Source of the DNA: Styela clava
Lineage: Eukaryota > Chordata > Ascidiacea > Stolidobranchia > Styelidae
Assembly (NCBI RefSeq): GCF_964204865.1
Contig: NC_135252.1
Location: 9,569,383-9,633,382, forward strand
Direction of reading: 5' to 3'
DNA: 64,000 bases
Of the stretch, positions 1 through 13,000 are shown piece by piece (the stretch's first letter is position 1; each line of letters opens with the position of its first letter). The notes under the pieces are model-generated. The model saw only the letters and a program-made list of their open reading frames with translations, was not told the DNA's origin and searched no databases. Position numbers and translations under genes: made by a program.

Positions 1-1633
1 CCCGATCAGCGTGTTATCACGGTTGTGTAACAATCCATAGATTCAGTGCACAAGCGAAAAAAGAAGTGATTTTCAGTGGAGTGTCTTCATCCTTTACGTA
101 ACTTCGCTACTTTGTCTCTTCAGGACTGTAGAGCTGGATATTGGAATTTTGCTGGAATGCCATCACAGGAGCATTTTCAAATTTTACAGAGTCGGGAAAC
201 GGACTGGAATTTTTGAACTCTTCGGGATTTGTAGTATTCTGGCTATAACACAGTCTAAATTCACAATCTAATCTAAAAAGGACTTGCAAATGTCAAATTT
301 TCAACATTAAAACTTTCCTGTTAGGCATCCAGATTCGGAACTTTGTCAATCCCGGTGTCTATTTAAGAAGGCTCTGAACCAAATGAAACTTTCCAAAATT
401 TGCAAATATTCCAATCAAATAGCTATCCCATTTAAACAATAAATATGTTAACTATTTCCAATGAGACAAATTCATGCTGGTGCTGCTCCATATGCCTGAT
501 TGTTTGATGTTCCAACTGTGTAAATTGCATATATTTTCTATTTTAGTATTTGCTTGTTGATTTTATTTATTTGTAAAATGTCTTACTTCCTCTTGCGAAC
601 GTGTGTTTGAAGAACTTGTGATGTATTGTTGGCTATTTGAACAAAACTGTAACATTTGTTTCATTTCTGCGATTCGTTTCAATTTGGTGATCTAGCCATA
701 TAAAACAGCCATTTAGTTGTATTTTTGCTTTTTTCTAAACAACTAATGAAATTTACTCATTTGGGCCCGTAAGTCACTTCTATCAGGCTGAATAATACAT
801 TTTCAACCAATTTAGTGAAAATCTTGGACATTGATTGTGAAGCAATGGTGAAAATATAGAAATAATAAAAGCTCCAATGAATCATTTAAACCGGCTGCGA
901 ACATATATTTTTTCAGTTTATCAGTAGTAAAATACTGCCCTCTATAAGATATCACCATAGAATTAGCTTATTGTAGTGAGATTAAAAAGTGTTACATCTT
1001 GCCATTGCACTATACTTTAGAATATATGAAACAAAAAAACTAGGTTTCTGTACTCTTGTTTGTGAATGACATGTCTAAGTTTTGCCTCCAATTCAGGACA
1101 ATGTATTTATATATTGTATTTATTGCCATTCTCTCTCGTCATGTTGATTTTCTTTTTTGTACAAAATAAAATACTCTAAACTTGAATTTCTGATGATTGC
1201 ATTTGAATGTGCAGTTGTCGAGATGCCCAACTGACGATGCGCAAAGTTAAGATAATTTAATTGCATTGCTGTCTGCAAATTTAACTCAGAGTCAATTGTG
1301 CATTGATATTTACGAAATATATGCACAATGGCAAACTTTTGTACATGCATAGAGTAATGAGCATGCTCATCCAAAAAATTTAAGTTTATTAAATTGGTGG
1401 TATGTGGGATTGCCACGTGTTTGATACAAATTGCACATTGAAATGAAAACAAAGAATGCCGCCATCGATAGGCGACAATGAATAAGGGAGCGTGCTCAAA
1501 TATATTGACTCGAAGGTCTACTCTAAACCAGGTTCCACGGGTATGCAATCTTTCACAGTGAACCACCGGTACAGTGCCGCAGTATTCACGACTTCGCCCA
1601 ACAACCAGATAGCAGCGAACGCGGAACCGTCAC

Positions 1634-2030
1634 GAGGTGCGCAATTTTCAATATTGAAGACGCCATCACGCACAAAAAACGAACCCCTAGAGCCCACGGA
1701 AGTAACAGCCTTTTAGCGACAACAACAATTTTTACCCACTGAATCTTTCAAAGCAACAGGCGTATAAGTTTATCAGAAAAGCGATTTCTTCACAATAAGA
1801 AGCAAAGAAATACTAAAAAAATGATCAACAACAACTTAATACCACATGGTGCGCAATTTTTAATTTTGATGACGTCATCGCACACAAAAAAGATTCCCAT
1901 AGATAGACCCCACAGAATTTTGGGAAAAAAGTAAAAGCCTTCTTTAACCACTGAAAATTTCAAAGTAATTGATCGGGTAGTTTATGAGAAAATCGATTAT
2001 TTTCACAACAAGAAAAATGACTAACAAGAA
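1634..2030. repeat. Diverged tandem repeat, two units about 213 bp apart
   Basis: Unit 1 starts near 1634 (GGTGCGCAATTTTCAATATT) and unit 2 near 1847 (GGTGCGCAATTTTTAATTTT). The two stay alignable through a purine-rich block, an ACTGAA...TTTCAAAG block, a GTTTAT-AGAAAA-CGATT block and a TTTCACAA-AAGAA block. A related decayed copy seems to lie at about 12520-12650 and a weaker one near 4700-4790. This is a dispersed repeat with a local duplication; its class is unknown. Confidence 0.6.
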
Positions 2031-2688
2031 CAAAAACATAGTAACAAAACGATCCGTATGTATTCTTAGTATCCAAATAGTTGCATTTTGGTGAAAAGAC
2101 GACTGTGATGGCACTGTATGAAAAATAAAGTCGTCGCAATTTCACAAAAGTTTAACACCTTTCGCGTGAGAAACGTTTAAATCGAATATCAAAGAGTTGC
2201 GACAGGATTTGGGTACATGCTCGATTTTTTTTTGACGCACACATCTGTTAACCGGAATATCATCATATGAAAACAAAAAAAAACTTGTGGTTCGTCTCTA
2301 TATTTATCTGATTAAATTTGAATTATATTATTTGAACTATTTTTGAATGATTCTATTGTTTACAATTAGCGAACTGATTAAACGTCATCCTTTTCTACTA
2401 AGAAGGTGAACGATTGGTCGGCGAAACTTTGCAATAGGCCAGCGTCCAATACCCCGGCTCTTCTGCTGGTTCTCATGGGCGGTAACGGTATATCATTGGC
2501 AGGTTTCTTGGGCTTGGGCAATAAATTCGTCACCAGAATCGATTCCTGCATCAATCGAGAATCTAAACTGAAAAAATGGGTTCGTTCAACAAAATGCGTA
2601 CAGATTTATAAACTGACCGTTAGTTAGTTCTTATCGGTACTGTTGAATATTATAGAAGTATACTCTTTTTTGTTTATTCTCTTAAGAT

Positions 2689-2940
2689 GAGTGCAATGGC
2701 CCGAATGGTTACAGATTTGAGAGTTCGTTGGAGCTCAACAGTCTTGGGTTGAGAGTTCGTTGGAGCTCAACAGTCTCGGGTTCAAACCCCACACTGAAAC
2801 AGGGTGTAATTATTATGTAGGCCATGCCGAACCGATAAGATTCGGTTCTATCCGAAAATAGTATATCTTTACGAATCTATTGAGGTCGTGTGGAGAGGCT
2901 TGTTCGGACTGAAAGCGTCCGAAAGCGTGAAAATTTTAAC
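2689..2940 (+). repeat. tRNA-derived SINE with internal 32-bp duplication
   Basis: A tRNA-like head with a good B box (GGTTCAAACCC near 2780) is followed by a tail containing CCATGCCGAACCGATAAGAT. That tail recurs diverged at 22390-22410. A 32-bp segment (2719-2750) is repeated directly at 2751-2782 with one clear T/C difference. It is not a functional tRNA gene: the duplication sits inside the tRNA-like part and no cloverleaf can be drawn. Confidence 0.65.
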
Positions 2941-3616
2941 CGGATAATTCGTGTAATATGTGAATTCGCAGGTCCTAAACTAAATCAACCATTTACTACC
3001 ACTATATTGTATACTTTTATCTGCGCCTGAGATAGATTTTACCTGCCTCCTGGTTTCATCACAGTGAGTTTCCTGCGTCGTATTGGTTCAATCAATGTCA
3101 CACCACGTCGTATTGAAAACGTCAAACGTGGACCCATGTCGTCAACTAACGTGTTAAAATAATAATATTAGTGAGATCTTCGAGCGAAATAAACTTTGAA
3201 TCCTTGATGAAACCCACGCTTTTAAATCAGTACGTGGCTAAAAACACACACCAAATTAAAACCATAGCTTCTTTAGTTGTTCTGAAATGCTTACTATTTA
3301 CCGTGTTACCACATAGCCATCAGATTCTAAATGCTTTAATGTGGTATATTCTTTTGGTAGAATGGTAAAAAATACCTGTTATAGAGCAACGTTATTCGTT
3401 CCACTAAGAAAAATTTATATCTCGTTAAAAAGGCCGTAGCCGCATAGGTTGGGTCCAATTTAGTCGGCGCATAAGAGACCGTGTCCGAACGGATGCGTCA
3501 AAATGGTACATCGTACACTTTTCAGTAGGGCTTCATCAAAAATATGCCAAAGTATAACAATGTCACAAACGAAAAATTAGGGATAAAGTGTAAGCATTAT
3601 TTTAAACTAATTTCAA

Positions 3617-6600
3617 CTAAATGGGATTTACAATTCTGTCATTGATTGGAAATTTATATTTTATAAAACAACACATACATCCAAATGGAGATCCTCGTTT
3701 TTTTGTAAATTTGCTGGAATCCATATCCAAGTAATTGGGTAAATCAGCAGTTGCAAGTCTTTTTGACTTGGATTTCTTCTTCTTAGGTGAAGCCTGCGTT
3801 TGATCACCGCGATCAGATGGTTTTTCTTGTTCAAGACCTTTCTTCTTATTTCTCATTTCTTCGGCAATAACCGGAGTCATCTTCAATCCGTATATCATTC
3901 TATGTTTCTTTGACAATGTCGGGACATATCGATAATGTTCAGCACAAAATCTAGGACATTATAACAGAAAAGATTTTATTTAGGACAAATACAGACAGAT
4001 TTGAATAAGAACATAGCCCATATTACTAACGCAGTACCGCTGCCATGGCGAAGGTTTATATGAACCCATTTACATCTCACGCATTCGAATTTAAATGAGA
4101 GTTACGCAATTCATACCACCAAGCCTGAGAATTATGTTCATCTTAATTCAAACGATTTAAAATGAAATTATCCACGATTATTTCTACCAACATTTCCAAT
4201 TGTAGTTGTTTTTTATTTTTGATTAGTCTTTTTTTAGCATGGCGTCTGCTACAAACGTTTTTTTTTCTGTGAAATATCCGCAATAGCACAGATAACTGCA
4301 TGGATGAGATTTTCAACTTTACTAGAGTCAATATTTGAAAAAAAAAATATTAAAACAAATTCCTGGTCGTACTTTACCTTTTCCAGAAATGAAGCAGCAA
4401 GGGGAAAACATAAATTGTAGCTTCATGGAACAGACCTCTGTCGATTAATCCGTTTTGAAGTGATTCGATTGTAATATCAGCTACTTCTGGTGGCACATTT
4501 ACCTTAGAAAGAAGAGTAAAGCCGTCAGTATTATCTAATAAGCCAGCAAAGATCCCGATTGAACGGAAAGATCAGGCGTTGTTGGGGTACGACATTGAAA
4601 GACTACATTACAAAACGGTCTAAATTTGCCTGTTTTTTTCATATATGCAAGTTTGCTTTATCAATGTCCCGAGCCCTCAAAATTGCCGACAGAAGAGAGT
4701 TGCGAGCGTCCACCGACGCCAATTGATAGCGGTCGACACGATGGCTCCAAGTTCACAATGTTAAAGACACGGGTAAACAGGAAGAAATTCCACAAAAAAA
4801 ATGTTCTTATTAGTTCGTGGTCCCTCTCAAAAAGTGACTCGATTAACAAAGGTATTTCAAGCCCCACCCAAACTGTAACTACTTACTGGTTTGTTATAAA
4901 CTACAAACGATAAAATTTTCGGTGTGGTAAAGTCGATGGATGTAGATTAATCAGCTTTTACAAACAGGATTTGATGCGATAAAATATATGTTTAATTCGC
5001 ACATTGAAATAAATTTTGGATACAGGGTAAGGCCAAAATATATATTGAGTGACCCTACGGATCTATTATGATATTCTCGAAAAAAAAATGTAAAAACACT
5101 CACCCTTAGCTTAGGAGGAATGTCGGATTCTAAGTAACAGCTAACAATTAAATTTGCTTTTGTTTTTAGCATGTTCCCTTCAAGTTCTAAATTTATCGAA
5201 CGACTTCCGCTTTCATCACACGAATTCGCCATTGATTTATAACTAGAAATAAAATACAAAGTTATCGGGAATTTTACCATAATTTCCGTGTAATCCAAAA
5301 TTGGTAAAGATGATAAAATATGTCAGTGATTATTACTGTTTTTTGTAAAAACATACGACAAATTAAACTAATGAAATGGAGGCACATTTGGCACATTTGG
5401 GAAGTAACAATAGTTAAAAAGCGTCTAAAGAAATGAATTTCACTATAAGACGACTGCATAAAGAGCAGGAAGTAAGTTAATTCCACATACGAAATGTTAC
5501 CATTCTATATCTCTCCAAAAATGTAAATCGTTTGGTAAGAAATTGAAAGTAATGAGTTGTCCGTTAACAACACGCTGTTTTACTCCGTCATTTTCTTCTT
5601 CGTGTCGATAAAACATATAAGGAACTATTGTGCTTTCACTTCTATTTGCGATGAACTCTGTTAAAAATAATGTAACAATAGTTAGCACTGAATGTAAAGT
5701 TGTAGTAAGTTTGCAGTATATCATTCCATATGTACATGCTATTGGGCACGTAGTGTACTGTACATATTGTTCGTTTTTCTAATTTGCTGTTGTTATTGAT
5801 GTTATTGTTAATGTTATAAAAAAATAGCCAACCGATCGATCGATTTTCAGTACTAGTTACTTTTATTTTTGAATATTTTTCCTCGAGTCTTACGGCTTAT
5901 TTCACCCAACATTTTGTTCATTGCATAATGGAAATAATTTTATTACATGTTGGAACGCTTTTATATGATCTATACTTTTGTGTCCGCAAATTTAGATATT
6001 GGTGTATTGTACTATCTCATAAGTATATAGGAGCAAAATAGTACCAGCAATGGCAAAATTTGGAACAAACCAACGAACCGATTAACGAATATTACATATA
6101 GTGATTGATTCTCGAAGCCACACCAAAAACATTTGGGGGCTAAGGTACAGTATTCTGACTGTTGAAAACAATTCAATATTCACGACTCCGATATCCGACA
6201 TAAGGTTTATAAACATTTATTTCCAATCACCCGAAGGTCCCGCGCTGTTAGGATGTCGATATCTAACATCTTCGTTTTCAATTTCACGTTCGAGATATTT
6301 TTCAAACATTTCAAACATATGTGGCTTCCTCATTGCACGAAGAAAGGACGCTGCTCGTTTGATAAAATCGTTGAAAACAACCCAGATATGTTTCTGTCAA
6401 TGCAAATTGTTTAATTTAACATTATTTTTTTAATTGAATTTTCATATCCTAGAAATGACATACGGTCATACGTCATCTGACAAATAAGTATTCAATTCAA
6501 AATTTTGAATAACAAATGGTTGTGATGTTATATCATCATAAAATAAAAGGAAAAAGGTTCAAACGTTACATTTAACAACATATTATTCTTACAACATGCA

Positions 6601-7097
6601 GAAATTCATAAATTGGCTCAACTCGACAAATAATCGACGAGTTACTAAATACTAGAGACATCATCCCTAAAGGTGTGGTCAGTTAGGAATAGGAATGGAT
6701 ACATGACCACAATCGCCTTTCGAGTAGTCTCATTCGCGGAGAACGAATGGGGCAGAAACTAGCCGAACAGCAACGACATGTTCTATTCCGTGTCAGTAAA
6801 AAGAACGAATTATCCACTACTTTTTTTTATTATAAATACACTTATGTAACAGTCATCTATGCCTTCTATGCTATTCTTATTAGAGTTAAAATGATTCATA
6901 CCAGTCTCCTGTTTCGTGACAATTGGGTTCTTGCGATGTACGACTTATCCGTTATTTCCAGATCAGATGGATAGACTGTTCTCTCTTCGAACGTTTCTGC
7001 ATATCTTCTGAACCAACGTTCTTCAAGGACACGCCCGATTATAGATTGCGCAGAAAATAACATTGATGTTGTTACAACATCCAAATAAGGAATTTCT
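3617..7097 (-). other. RGS22: RGS22 exons 23-28 (last RGS domain and C-terminus)
   Basis: Coding exons: 6902-7097, 6231-6393, 5501-5657, 5104-5242, 4378-4502, 3617-3950. Exon 24 (WVVFNDFIKRAASFL, MFEMFEKYLE) ends with one base, G, which completes the first codon of exon 25 and confirms both. Exon 28 starts RFCAEHYRYV and holds the natural stop. The intron at 4503-5103 contains a weak copy of the 1634-2030 repeat and no recognised exon. Confidence 0.86.
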
Positions 7098-10000
7098 CTG
7101 TGATAAATATAGAATAATAAATATATCGTTAAAGCAAAATTATGGTGAAAAAACTGACGGAGTGTGAGTGTACCACAAGGCTGTCCATTCAGTACAGTCG
7201 TATTGAGCATATATATTTATTTCTGAATTTAATTCCATCCCATTTATATGTATATAGCCAAATACTGCAGTTTGCGATTCACTATTCGTATGAATGTTGC
7301 GAATCTATTTGTCAGTGTAAAGCGACCCCTGACAAATATCACAGCTGCACGAGTACTTACAGCATCTGTCACCAGAAATCAAATGTTTAATATATGAATT
7401 TTTTTTCAGGAAGGTATGACCTGAACTGTGCCGTTGGATAATCTATCTATTTTGTGTTCCTAGCATTCGTTTTTTGCATTTAACTTACCGCCAATTTTCG
7501 AATTGGTAAACATCGGGACACCGCTAGCGTTCAGCTTTTCCCAAATTGTAACCCAACAGGAATCCCCTTACACATGTACAATATAGATTTAAGAAGATGA
7601 ACTACAAACAGTGCGAATTACTTGATAATATCTGCGTTGCATTGAAGTAATTTAGTTGCTGGAACCTTCGGATTGTGAAAATATTTTTTGATGATACCAC
7701 GAGCTTTCACTTGTCTAGATTTTAATTTATCAGCAATTCTTAAATTTTCCACTGCATTCCAGAAACTCAGTGCAAGATCAGCACGATGAGCTTTCAAATA
7801 TCTTTTGAAGAATTGAAAGTGAACTGTATCTTTCAGAACTTCTTGGAAATGCCTGGAAGTAATATAAATAATTCTTGTTAATTTAAATCAAAATAATGTA
7901 GCATTTTCGATGCTAATTTCATCAATTTCCCTTTACACGACGTTTCCACGCCTTCCACATGAAGAAGGCAATATCGACAATTAAAATAAACAAGTGGAAT
8001 TCCGTAATAAGTCACTGTATGTATCTTTAACTCCGATAACAATGGAAGCTATAACAGGATAAGTAGTCAATATGTATATAAAAAATATTTCTCATTTATC
8101 TACATAACATTAGAAAGATTGACTATTTTACTTGGGTCGTATGACAGGTCGTTTCATAAGTTGTCCTCCTTTTTTCAAAGGGTGATAAAGAGTTGCAGAC
8201 TGAAGTCTTCTATCGAACTGAATTTTAACGGAAGTTTGCAGACCGAGTGGATTGGTAGGATCTGGATATTGCTTTACTGAACGCGCAGCCAATTCCTTCA
8301 AATCTATAGGCGGTTCTGAAATTTGAATTAGAGAACTCGTAGCGATGAAACCCCAAAAAACATTCACAAAGTAAGAGTTACGTTCATCAATGGTTATCGA
8401 TTATTTCAGTCGGTTGACCTTCTCATCAGCTCACAAAATTAGCGCTGTATAGTTTTAAAATACAAGTTGGCCATACCACGTTGGTTCTCTAATTTAGACT
8501 GAGGAACCTAATTTAAACTGAGGAACTGTAATGAGTGCAGATTTTTTTTATGTTTAAATCACTGTGGATTGTACTTAATAATACCAGTCAACACTACTCC
8601 ATTCGGTGCAAATCTGATTGTAACAATCACTACAAATCAATTCTTTGATACCTCGACTGTCACTATCTGAAAAAAAGATACACAAAAATTTTACTTCGAA
8701 TGCACTTTGGTTCAGGTGGAGGGTCAACGCATCCGTCATCGTCACTCTCATCACTGGATATTCGATCAGTAATACAAGGATCCCGACCATCTGAAATTGT
8801 TTTATAAATATTTTACGTCAAATCAATCATTTAGAGTCGACATTTTTGTCCATATAAATAAACGGGCGTCAACGATTGCTTGCAAGTCTTCCATCAGCAC
8901 CCTTGCTACTTTGATGATTTGATCAAGCTTGTATACAGAGGCAATATGCATCGAAAATGTTTATTGGTCATACCCAGTTCAGCTCACCTGGCAAATTAAT
9001 TTCAATTATAAGTCGCAGTGACCTCGACATTCTTGAATTCATTTCTATTTGGAAATTCTCTTCCATATCAAATGAGGTGCTTAAATCGTAAGTGTCTTTT
9101 CCCAATTTGCCAATTGGAGGCAAAAACGGTGGTCTCTGACGCATTTCGTCCTTTTTAAAAGCCTTTGAAAGGAGTTTTTGAAGCGTTGCGTTATATACAA
9201 TGAGGATAATTCAAGTAACTAGTGCATTGCCTTCCACTAAAAAGCATTTTAAAACTTCTAATACATTTAATTTTTGTACTCCTCTTTTTACGGAATTCTT
9301 GTGAATTATTTCATTGTGGAAGAAATCAGTCTTAGTTTAAGTCTATACTATATGATAAATAATAATCGATTGAACAGCAATATAAACCAGAAACATCAGC
9401 GCTGATATGGCTGATCCTTGTCTGATGCGACGACATAAGTAAATATCCCGTATAAACCTACCGCTGCGTTGAGAAATGATTGTGTTTCTTGCTGACAAAA
9501 TGCTTCGTGTGCATACTTTAAATCTTCCATAACCTCCTTCTGTAATTTTCTGATTTGCCATGGCATTTCTTGCATTTCAGGAGACAAGCAATTCATAATC
9601 GCTTCTTCTCGAAGGGATTCTGGAGCTTCGATTCGACAAGGAGACGTATGCAACAGATATTGAGTAACTATTGATTGCATCTGAAATTTACGAAAGTTGT
9701 ACAATTATCTCAAAAATTTAAGAGTTATTTTGATTGAATTGAAAAACTCGATGAACGCTTTGGGCAGACAAAACAAGGTCTTGATATCACTACCAAAAGA
9801 GGCAAGCACTGTTCAATAAGCAATCCTCATAGAATGGGTGCCATTCTTCTTTATGTATATATATATATTTCCCCAAGTCGAACAGAAAGATCACCTATTT
9901 TCGATAACTCTTTTTTGTGAACGCGAGCAATGATGAATCAGGCAAGGAATTGCGTAAAAAAGTTTAATCAAAGCGAATACAAAAATATAGGAATATGAGG

Positions 10001-13000
10001 GGTCTCTTACCGACTGCATAAAACTATTGAACGACATATTCCCATATTGAAAATCTTGTCTTGTTTTTTCCACGTCTAACCAGAATCTGAGATAGGAAAC
10101 CATTTCTTCGTTGTCAGTCGTCACAAGGAACGTGCGGAATGGCTGTGAGGCGCATTGGTCAGATTGCAGGGCGAGAATCAGCCTTCGATTTTCTGGTCGT
10201 GACCGATATGCAATGTCTTTCTCCATTGTATATTCTCGGGGCGACACGGTAGGCACGATCATAACGGCTCTGTTGAATATATAAACAATAAGAATAAAAA
10301 GTCTTCAACTTATTAGTCTTTACACCGACCTCTGAATGATAAAAGGTCTTAGATTTTAGCTTGAAGCAGTTTTGATTCATACCCACGTAACTGTAAACAT
10401 AATTATGTATCGATATCATTGAACTGAACTATGTATATTGTACGTAAAATATTGCAAAGCCATTTAAAAGAATACAACGAAAACAAACAAATGTGTCACA
10501 ACGGGGGAAAATACAATATCCCATATTAATTCGATAATTAGGATCATGTCAAGACCAATCTGGAACTCTTGAGATGCAGCAATACTTTTCCAATTTCGTT
10601 ATACAATATACAAATTTGGTCATTTTTTATGTCTTTGAGTTTTAGCTATAATCTGTCACTCACGTTAAAGATGCAAGTTTTGTTGCGCGTCTGTGCGTTC
10701 TGCGATCTTTGACTTGTTTTAAAGATTTTTGATCGAGCTTTTTTGACTTTTTCGAATCTGAAGAGTCGACAGATCTTGCTGATTTGTCGGCAGGCGTTGG
10801 AGCATCACCGGACAGACTGAAAGTTAGGGTTGTTATCTAAAAATACATTTCATTTTATCAACTCAACTCGAATATCGCACAAATAGTCAGTAGGAAGATA
10901 CACAATATTAATTTCTATCTAAATATATAGATGAAATTTGTCAGGTATAAGTGTACCTCAAGGAAGTCGACTAGGTACATGGTTGTTTGTTTTATTTAAT
11001 TAAGAACCTTAGATTAATGTTATACGTCTCAGACAGTAACTGCACATTATTGACGTGGCTACAATAACTATACTCGACATAGACATATATTTTTTCGTTT
11101 TTACAGTCGCATATCGGCAACATTAAAGACTGTAAAGGCTGGAAATCGAATTTCTTTAGCGATCCAATCCCATTTGAAATCATGCTTCGCTATACTATAT
11201 CAAGCACACACGAATCGTTATCCATGAACAATAACATCACCAACAGTATTTCAAGTGATAGAGGTAGTAATGTTTAGGATTGTTAATTGATAGCAAAATA
11301 GCAACTTACTTTGTTCTTTTTTGGTTTATTTTTGGCGACGATACGACGTTTTTTCACTGAAGTTACGGTAATATTGGATCCAACAGAATCTTGTGATGGA
11401 GTCCGATTTAAGCTCGAAGGTCTTCTTAGTTTTCCCATTTTGCCAAAACTCATTCTAAATGTATCGAGTGTTTGATTTATCAGTAAAGAGTATATTGCGT
11501 TTTTTGTTGATTAATTGCAGGTTATGGAACCCATGCTCACCACCTCACTTGGGTGTGATAAATTGAGTACCCAAATCGAACTGGGAAGATTCCGGTGTTT
11601 CTTAATTAAATATCAGCTCCAACGTATTAGTTGTTTTGTTCGGGAGTAAAAATATAGTGTTTCTTATGATAGCATGATGTAAACAATTTTGTTCAGATGG
11701 AACGTGATATTTTTGTATGTCATCTCATGAATTTTGTTTTCTTGTCGGGATATTTCGACAGAATCCACTTACGTACTTGAGGTTGTGAGTGGTTAAAGTC
11801 GAAGAATTATCAATGCGTTATCAGGTATTGGAGATGATGCCACATTTGAGTCATCAGAATAAAATTAGTTTAATTCCTAATAAATATTTTCACCTGCTTG
11901 TCATTGACTTGAGACTTCCAAGAGATGAAGCATCAGACTGCCTTTCATTCATTCTTCGCGAAAGTTCATCTAACGATAGATCCCACATAGAAGGAGACCT
12001 AAGGTATTAGTGATATAGTTAGGATAAGATTATAACATATATTCCCGGGGAGACGAAAGCCGATAAGGCAATTTAATCATATAACGAACGACGGCTTCTC
12101 GTCTGGTTACCAGGTTGGGTATGGGATTAGTCAGCAAGTTATTTGTTTCAGATGCATGGACTTTATGGGGAGGAAGCCGTGCCGACAAGCGGTTACGTGA
12201 ACAACCTCACGGCGGAAAGAAGTGGGTCGATTCTCTAGCACATAAATATCCAACACGGGATTAAAACCTGTGAACCCACAGAGAGTAACCAAAGGTGCAA
12301 CGTTTAGCACAATGCGGCACACTGCCGAGTTTAAGTTTTCAGGCAATCTATCATTACAAGAGAAAGGATAATGTTATTTGAGAGCAATGTTTAAATATAT
12401 GGTCACGAAGTTCGCGCACCAGTAGCGGTGCGCGAAAGGATTGGAGGACACGGAAGGGGTCAAGCAATACGGGATTAATATCGGGCCAAGTAAGATTTAG
12501 AGGAAATTTGAAAACAGGAAAAAAAAGTTATAGCCTTCTAGCTACTAGGCCTACTTCCATCTTTAAATACTGAAAATTTGCAATCGATTCTTTCATCAAT
12601 TGCAAAGAAAAAAGAGATAATTTTTCTCAACAATACCAACAACAATAATTTAGCAAAACGGGGTCCATTTCGTGTCCAAGAATACAAAACCTGTTAAACA
12701 AGTCTGGTCTTTCCATTTCCGACCCATCCTGCATCGGTAATGAAGGTGGCGAAAGACTATTTGAACCAGGCAATTTCAGTGCCGCTTTGAGCAAAGATTT
12801 CCCCCCTGTCATTTCCATACCACCGAATGGAGAATGTTTAGGAACTTGTTTAAAATCTGGCAAGGGTCCTCCACCATCGAAAGCTTGACGTAACTCTTCC
12901 TCGTCATCGTCGAGCAAGATTTTCTAAGTGAAGCGGAAAAATTAGATTTGAACACAGAAGATTAATTTTTTTTTATTTTTTATACCTGAAATAGAGAATG

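Larger units (their letters stand above)
1..3616. other. Intergenic region with decayed repeats
   Basis: No exon series with splice sites and consistent phase was found on either strand. The region holds a diverged two-unit repeat (about 1634-2030) and a tRNA-derived SINE (about 2689-2940). The longest open stretch, on the minus strand at 1120-1566, has no recognisable domain. The region lies downstream of the RGS22 stop codon, so it should contain that gene's 3' UTR, but I saw no clear minus-strand AATAAA close to the stop. Confidence 0.6.

Noticed and set aside
1120-1566. 148-codon open stretch on the minus strand
   Set aside because: No domain, no splice context, low-complex composition and position in repeat-rich intergenic DNA; it looks like chance.
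2689-2790. Possible tRNA gene (good B box)
   Set aside because: The tRNA-like part has an internal 32-bp duplication and a SINE tail shared with another locus; no cloverleaf forms.
11789-12010. Plus-strand open frame
   Set aside because: It is the opposite strand of RGS22 exon 13 (11894-11998), which is phase-consistent with its neighbours.
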